NCBI GenBank assembly: GCA_002721305.1 | Contig: PBKA01000016.1 | Location: 1 to 64,000, forward strand | Source of the DNA: Acidimicrobiaceae bacterium | GTDB lineage: Bacteria; Actinomycetota; Acidimicrobiia; Acidimicrobiales; Poriferisodalaceae | DNA length: 64,000 nucleotides | Reading direction: 5' to 3' | Shown here: piece after piece, positions 60,215-64,000 of the stretch | Numbering within the stretch: the first letter of the stretch is position 1 | How the letters are laid out: every line of letters starts with the position of its first letter | Notes under the pieces: model-generated | The model's input: only the letters and a program-made list of their open reading frames with translations | Told to the model about the DNA's origin: nothing | Databases searched by the model: none | Made by a program: the position numbers and the translations under genes

Positions 60215-60478
60215 TTATTCCACTAGACGAATATTATTTCGACGACGCACCCAATATTCGTGATCAACTTCATCAGCTTCGTGGCGACGCCGCCGTAAAC
60301 GGGCTATCGCTGCATGACGGAGCGCCAACGTTTGGCTCAAACCTTGTCGACTTATTCGTTCGTCGTTCATCTCGCGGATCCGCGTTTGGGTCTTCAGTAG
60401 GTTGGGATCCCCGACTTCATCTCTCGGCGTTACTTCTAAGTCGAATAGGGTTGGCGTCTCCATGACACCTAGTTTCAC
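60215..60478 (-). CDS. Hypothetical basic protein
   Basis: 87 aa, likely start METPTLFDLE; family not recognised. Confidence 0.5.
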   Translation of the reverse strand: MKLGVMETPTLFDLEVTPRDEVGDPNLLKTQTRIREMNDERISRQGLSQTLALRHAAIARLRRRRHEADEVDHEYWVRRRNNIRLVE

Positions 60479-60505
60479 AAAAGGGTGAGACAGGGGGATT
60501 CGCGA

Positions 60506-60943
60506 TCAGCGACCCGAATGACCGAAGCCCCCCAAACCTCGTTCAGTTTCATCTAGATGTTCGGCTTCTTCCCATACAACTTGTTCAACTTTTTGAACAA
60601 CCAACTGGGCAATGCGATCTCCGCGACGCACCTCGTACGGTTCGCTTGGATCAGTGTTAACAAGCAGCACTTTGAGTTCATCTCTGTAGCCGCTGTCGAT
60701 CAACCCAGGGGTATTGAGACACGTAACGCCATGGCGCAGTGCTAAACCACTACGCGGCTGAACGAACCCCGCATATCCGACCGGTATGGCGATTGCGATG
60801 CCGGTACCGATCAACGCGCGACCCCCTCCTGGGGGAAGAGTGGCCTCTTCATTTGCGACTAGATCAGCCCCGGCATCACCAGCTTTCGCGTAGTTGGGAA
60901 GCGGGAGATCAGAATTGAACCGTTGGACTGGGATGAGAACCAC
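60506..60943 (-). CDS. dut: dUTP diphosphatase
   Basis: [59 protein letters not shown] C-terminus. Confidence 0.95.
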   Translation of the reverse strand: [145 protein letters not shown]

Positions 60944-61018
60944 TCCCTGACTCTAGGCACAGTCAGTTGATGATGCAGGCACCCTGTCCAACGGTCGCTC
61001 TGCGCCTAGCATGAGCGC

Positions 61019-61573
61019 ATGCTTGTTTGGATGGATCTCGAGATGACGGGATTGGAACCGGCCCGGCACGTCATTGTTGAAATCGCCACAATCATCACCG
61101 ATGACCGGCTTGCGATCATTGCCGAAGGCCCAGACCTAGTTATCCGCGCGGAAGATTCTCAACTTGCTGAGATGGACGAGTTCGTGACCGACATGCACAC
61201 TCGCTCTGGTCTGCTCGAGGAAATACGCATGTCGTCAATAACGATGGACGAAGCATCGCAACTGACACTCGATTTCATAAGGGAACACGTTTCGAAACCT
61301 AAGTCGGTGCCGTTGTGCGGTAATTCCATCGGGACGGACCGACGGTTTCTAGACGCACACATGCCTGACATTGAAAACTTTTTGCATTACAGATCGATAG
61401 ACGTGTCAACAGCTAAGGAGTTAGCGCGTAGGTGGAATCCCAAAGTTCTTGAAGGGGTCCCCAAAAAAGAAACCTCACACCGGGCTCTGGACGACATACG
61501 CGAGAGCATCGCCGAATTAAATCATTATCGAGAACATCTATTTAACCTCGCTGAGAAATCGAATTCAGATTAG
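61019..61573 (+). CDS. orn: Oligoribonuclease
   Basis: LVWMDLEMTGLEPARHVIVEIATIITD; HRALDDIRESIAELNHYRE. Confidence 0.96.
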   Translation: MLVWMDLEMTGLEPARHVIVEIATIITDDRLAIIAEGPDLVIRAEDSQLAEMDEFVTDMHTRSGLLEEIRMSSITMDEASQLTLDFIREHVSKPKSVPLCGNSIGTDRRFLDAHMPDIENFLHYRSIDVSTAKELARRWNPKVLEGVPKKETSHRALDDIRESIAELNHYREHLFNLAEKSNSD

Positions 61574-61595
61574 ATAAGACGGTAAGATCTCTCTA

Positions 61596-62684
61596 ATGAA
61601 CCGCCCTATGCGCGAGGAACAACGGCCTCCTGATGAGGCGGTCGTGGAGTTGGCCCCCAACGTACGGCGGCTGCAATTACCGATGTCCATGCCCGGATTG
61701 GGTCACGTCAATTGTTACATCCTCGACGATGACCGCGGAGCGGCACTCGTCGATCCTGGGTTGCCCGGGCCAACAAATTGGAAAGCCCTGATGGCAGGTT
61801 TAGCCCACGCCGAAGTGCCCCCGGAACGAGTGCATTCAATAGTGGTCACTCATAGCCATCCAGATCACTTTGGAGCAGCCGGTCACTTTCACGACAAATA
61901 CGGCTGCGAAATCATTACGCACAGAAATTTCAGGATGTGGTGGAACCTGGAGGAAGAGGACGATGAGCCGCTCCAAAACGTCTCGGCATCGGACGAAAAC
62001 GCCCAGCTTCGGGACGACCCCCTCTTCGCTGGTCTGGACACGGGACCTCGAGGCCCAACTCCTTGGGGTGGCGAACGGTACAAGATGCCGTGGCATAGAA
62101 GACTTGGCTACGCAATGATGCGGAGGGGTTGGGGTGGGGCCTGGTTTTCTACTCCTAAACCAACAAAAAGAGTTGAGGATGCCGACCGCATACACCTTGC
62201 GAGACGAGATTTTGTCGCCGTCCACACACCGGGGCACACGACGGATCATTTATGTCTTTATGACCCGGAAGCTGGCTTGATGTTGTGCGGAGATCACGTC
62301 CTCCCAACCATCACTCCCCACATCTCAGGTTTCGGCCCAGCTGCTGACCCCCTCAAAGACTTCTTTTTCAGTCTGGACCGAGTGGCAGATTTTGATGGAA
62401 TCAAACTAGGCCTGCCTGCGCACGGTCAGCCGTTTACAAATCTCGCCCAACGTGTTGATGACATCAAGCGCCATCATGAAGAGCGTCTGAATTTGCTTCG
62501 CGAAGCATCAGACCGCCTAGGTCGTGCATCGGTCCAGAAGTACATGAAAGAGCTTTTCCAGCAGCGGTCTTGGGGCCCCATGGCTGAATCGGAAACGTTT
62601 GCCCATCTCGAACATCTCCGTCAAACCGGCGAAACCGAAGCCACTCGGACACCGGACGGGATTCTGGAATATTCCTTTCATTGA
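61596..62684 (+). CDS. MBL-fold metallohydrolase
   Basis: VVTHSHPDHFGAAGHFHD; VHTPGHTTDHLCLYDPEAGLMLCGDHVLP. Confidence 0.92.
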   Translation: MNRPMREEQRPPDEAVVELAPNVRRLQLPMSMPGLGHVNCYILDDDRGAALVDPGLPGPTNWKALMAGLAHAEVPPERVHSIVVTHSHPDHFGAAGHFHDKYGCEIITHRNFRMWWNLEEEDDEPLQNVSASDENAQLRDDPLFAGLDTGPRGPTPWGGERYKMPWHRRLGYAMMRRGWGGAWFSTPKPTKRVEDADRIHLARRDFVAVHTPGHTTDHLCLYDPEAGLMLCGDHVLPTITPHISGFGPAADPLKDFFFSLDRVADFDGIKLGLPAHGQPFTNLAQRVDDIKRHHEERLNLLREASDRLGRASVQKYMKELFQQRSWGPMAESETFAHLEHLRQTGETEATRTPDGILEYSFH

Positions 62685-62761
62685 TTCTTTTGTGTTTTCG
62701 GTTTGGGCACAGGTGGAAGCTCTCTTGGCGCAAGCTACCCTCATCGTTCGGGTCATTTTGT

Positions 62762-62789
62762 TTGACTGATTTAATTCATTTGATCTAGT
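62762..62789 (+). promoter_or_regulatory. Candidate promoter of the whiB leader (TTGACT-N16-TCTAGT, AT-rich upstream)
   Basis: Direct motif reading only; preceded by TCATTTTGT. Confidence 0.3.
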
Positions 62790-62840
62790 TCAAGCATTTG
62801 TGGTGGCCTTTAGTTAGTTCATCCTCTCAAGTAAGAGTTT

Positions 62841-63038
62841 GTGAAGACAATGCGTAACTTATTTTCAACAAATTGGTCGGGTTCCGTGACCACGACCTCG
62901 CGCGCTCTTTGTCACAGCGCGACCGCCAATTCACGCATGTCAACAAAATTCAATAGTGGGTTCGCCACAATGCCACCGGCAGTTTATTTCACCGGCATTA
63001 AGCATCAGCCGTGGCGGCCTTCGGAGGAGCAGATGTAG
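62841..63038 (+). CDS. Candidate leader uORF (65 codons) upstream of whiB; in-frame ATG also at 62850
   Basis: GTG-start ORF ending TAG 63036-63038, 30 nt before the terminator hairpin; contains the candidate antiterminator segment 63013-63021. Confidence 0.45.
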   Translation: MKTMRNLFSTNWSGSVTTTSRALCHSATANSRMSTKFNSGFATMPPAVYFTGIKHQPWRPSEEQM

Positions 63039-63077
63039 CTGCAAATAGCACATCAAAGATTCCACTGTAAGGCCGCC
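63013..63077 (+). promoter_or_regulatory. Candidate antiterminator: 63013-63021 GGCGGCCTT pairs with 63069-63077 AAGGCCGCC
   Basis: Perfect 9-bp complementarity; the downstream partner is the 5' arm of the terminator hairpin, so the two pairings exclude each other. Confidence 0.6.
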
Positions 63078-63095
63078 GGTTCACCGGCGGCCTTA
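63068..63095 (+). terminator. Terminator-like hairpin in the whiB leader
   Basis: TAAGGCCGCCGG-TTCA-CCGGCGGCCTTA, perfect 12-bp stem, followed by ATGCTTTTACC. Confidence 0.8.
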
Positions 63096-63154
63096 ATGCT
63101 TTTACCCCTTAAACCAATCCGCAATCAGTCAAAAGAAAAATCAAGGAGAAACCA

Positions 63155-63484
63155 ATGCTCGAGCTTCTCATCGAAACCGAAGACGAATGGAACGTCGCTG
63201 GTCGATGCAACGACAACAACGGCACTTTGACTCATTTGTTCTTTTCGGACAACATCTCGCACCAGGCACGAGCGAAAGCGATGTGTGCCAAGTGTCCAGT
63301 CAGTGGCGACTGTCTTGAGGCCGCTCTCACCCGCAAGGAGCTATGGGGCATTTGGGGTGGCCACCTGATCGAGAATGGGCGCATTGTGGTCGGGAAGAGG
63401 GGTCGAGGCAGACCGCCCAAAGAGCCCCGCCCCGTGGTCGAAGTTAACGAAGTTCCTATACCGCCGGAGCTCATTTCGGCTTAA
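63155..63484 (+). CDS. WhiB family regulator, WhiB7/WblC-like (Fe-S cysteines, GIWGG turn, RGRP AT-hook)
   Basis: GRCNDNN...MCAKCPVSGDCLEAALTRKELWGIWGGHLIENGRIVVGKRGRGRPPKEPRP. Confidence 0.9.
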   Translation: MLELLIETEDEWNVAGRCNDNNGTLTHLFFSDNISHQARAKAMCAKCPVSGDCLEAALTRKELWGIWGGHLIENGRIVVGKRGRGRPPKEPRPVVEVNEVPIPPELISA

Positions 63485-63599
63485 CCGCACAGAGAAGTTG
63501 TCCCCTCTGCTTCTTCTCTGGCAGACCCGTCGGCGCGAGACCGCTGAGAGCTTCCGAAATGGACGCTTGACAGCAAGTCGCTACAACCGGCTCGGTCGA

Positions 63600-63632
63600 G
63601 GAGCCCCCGGGATTAACTACCCCGGGGGCTCC
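63600..63632 (+). terminator. Terminator-like hairpin downstream of whiB
   Basis: GGAGCCCCCGGG-ATTAACTAC-CCCGGGGGCTCC, perfect 12-bp stem, no obvious T tract. Confidence 0.65.
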
Positions 63633-63690
63633 GACGCGTTCAAGGGGTACCGTGGCTACTGGCTACCCGCAGATCGATATTGAGAGCACC

Positions 63691-64000
63691 ATGGTCCATT
63701 CCTGGAGACGACTACTGATCGGTTTTCTCTTCCTCTATGTCATTGGCGCGGCGGTTTTCTTGCTCGCGGGGAGGGGAGGGCCCACTGTCAGCTCGAATCC
63801 AATTAATTCTCCTTCAGGTGCCTCATCACATGAAGGTGTCTATCGCCTAGAGTTCACGACCTTCGATGGAGACGTGACTTCGTTCTCTTCTTTTGCGGGG
63901 CTTCCGCTTATCGTCAACTTCTTTGCTTCTTGGTGCACTCCTTGCGTTAAAGAGATGCCCGACTTCGAAAAGCTCCACACAAGCCACGGTGAGCAATTCA
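63691..64000 (+). CDS. TlpA-like thiol-disulfide oxidoreductase, truncated at window end
   Basis: Own translation: MVHSWRRLLIGFLFLYVIGAAVFLLAGRGG...LPLIVNFFASWCTPCVKEMPDFEKLH (WCTPC). Confidence 0.85.
   Translation, partial: MVHSWRRLLIGFLFLYVIGAAVFLLAGRGGPTVSSNPINSPSGASSHEGVYRLEFTTFDGDVTSFSSFAGLPLIVNFFASWCTPCVKEMPDFEKLHTSHGEQF

Noticed and set aside
63375-63683. 102-aa plus-strand ORF after whiB
   Set aside because: Out-of-frame overlap with whiB running through the GC-rich hairpin; no recognisable domain.

Overview
The window is an ordinary-looking, gene-dense chromosomal segment. It appears to come from a high-GC actinobacterium, and the gene content is compatible with an Acidimicrobiia-like lineage (inference). 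I saw no mobile elements, CRISPR arrays or rRNA genes. From left to right it contains: (i) the secE-nusG-rplK-rplA-rplJ translation/transcription block with tRNA-Trp, -Met and -Thr and an ECF sigma/anti-sigma pair; (ii) assorted metabolism genes (menB-like, LLM-type F420 oxidoreductase, cysteine dioxygenase plus multi-rhodanese, yajQ, htpX, acs); (iii) a respiratory island of about 33 kb (~14-48.5 kb) with two complete but non-identical complex I operons in tandem (14-gene nuoA-N, then 11-gene nuoABCDHIJKLMN lacking EFG), a MidA/NDUFAF7-like methyltransferase, a b6f-type (split cytochrome b) quinol:cytochrome c reductase operon with its own ferredoxin and two orphan membrane proteins, a divergent cytochrome c, and a geranylgeranyl-reductase-family gene; (iv) a hemC/hemD, SAM hydrolase, proC, ybjN, mshA-like, dut, orn segment; (v) a WhiB7-like gene. 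The WhiB7-like gene is preceded by a leader with a candidate uORF, a perfect 12-bp terminator hairpin and a mutually exclusive antiterminator arm inside the uORF. That is the architecture of a ribosome-controlled attenuator. The strongest leads are this attenuator, the tandem complex I pair, and the b6f-like complex with its predicted extra heme site.
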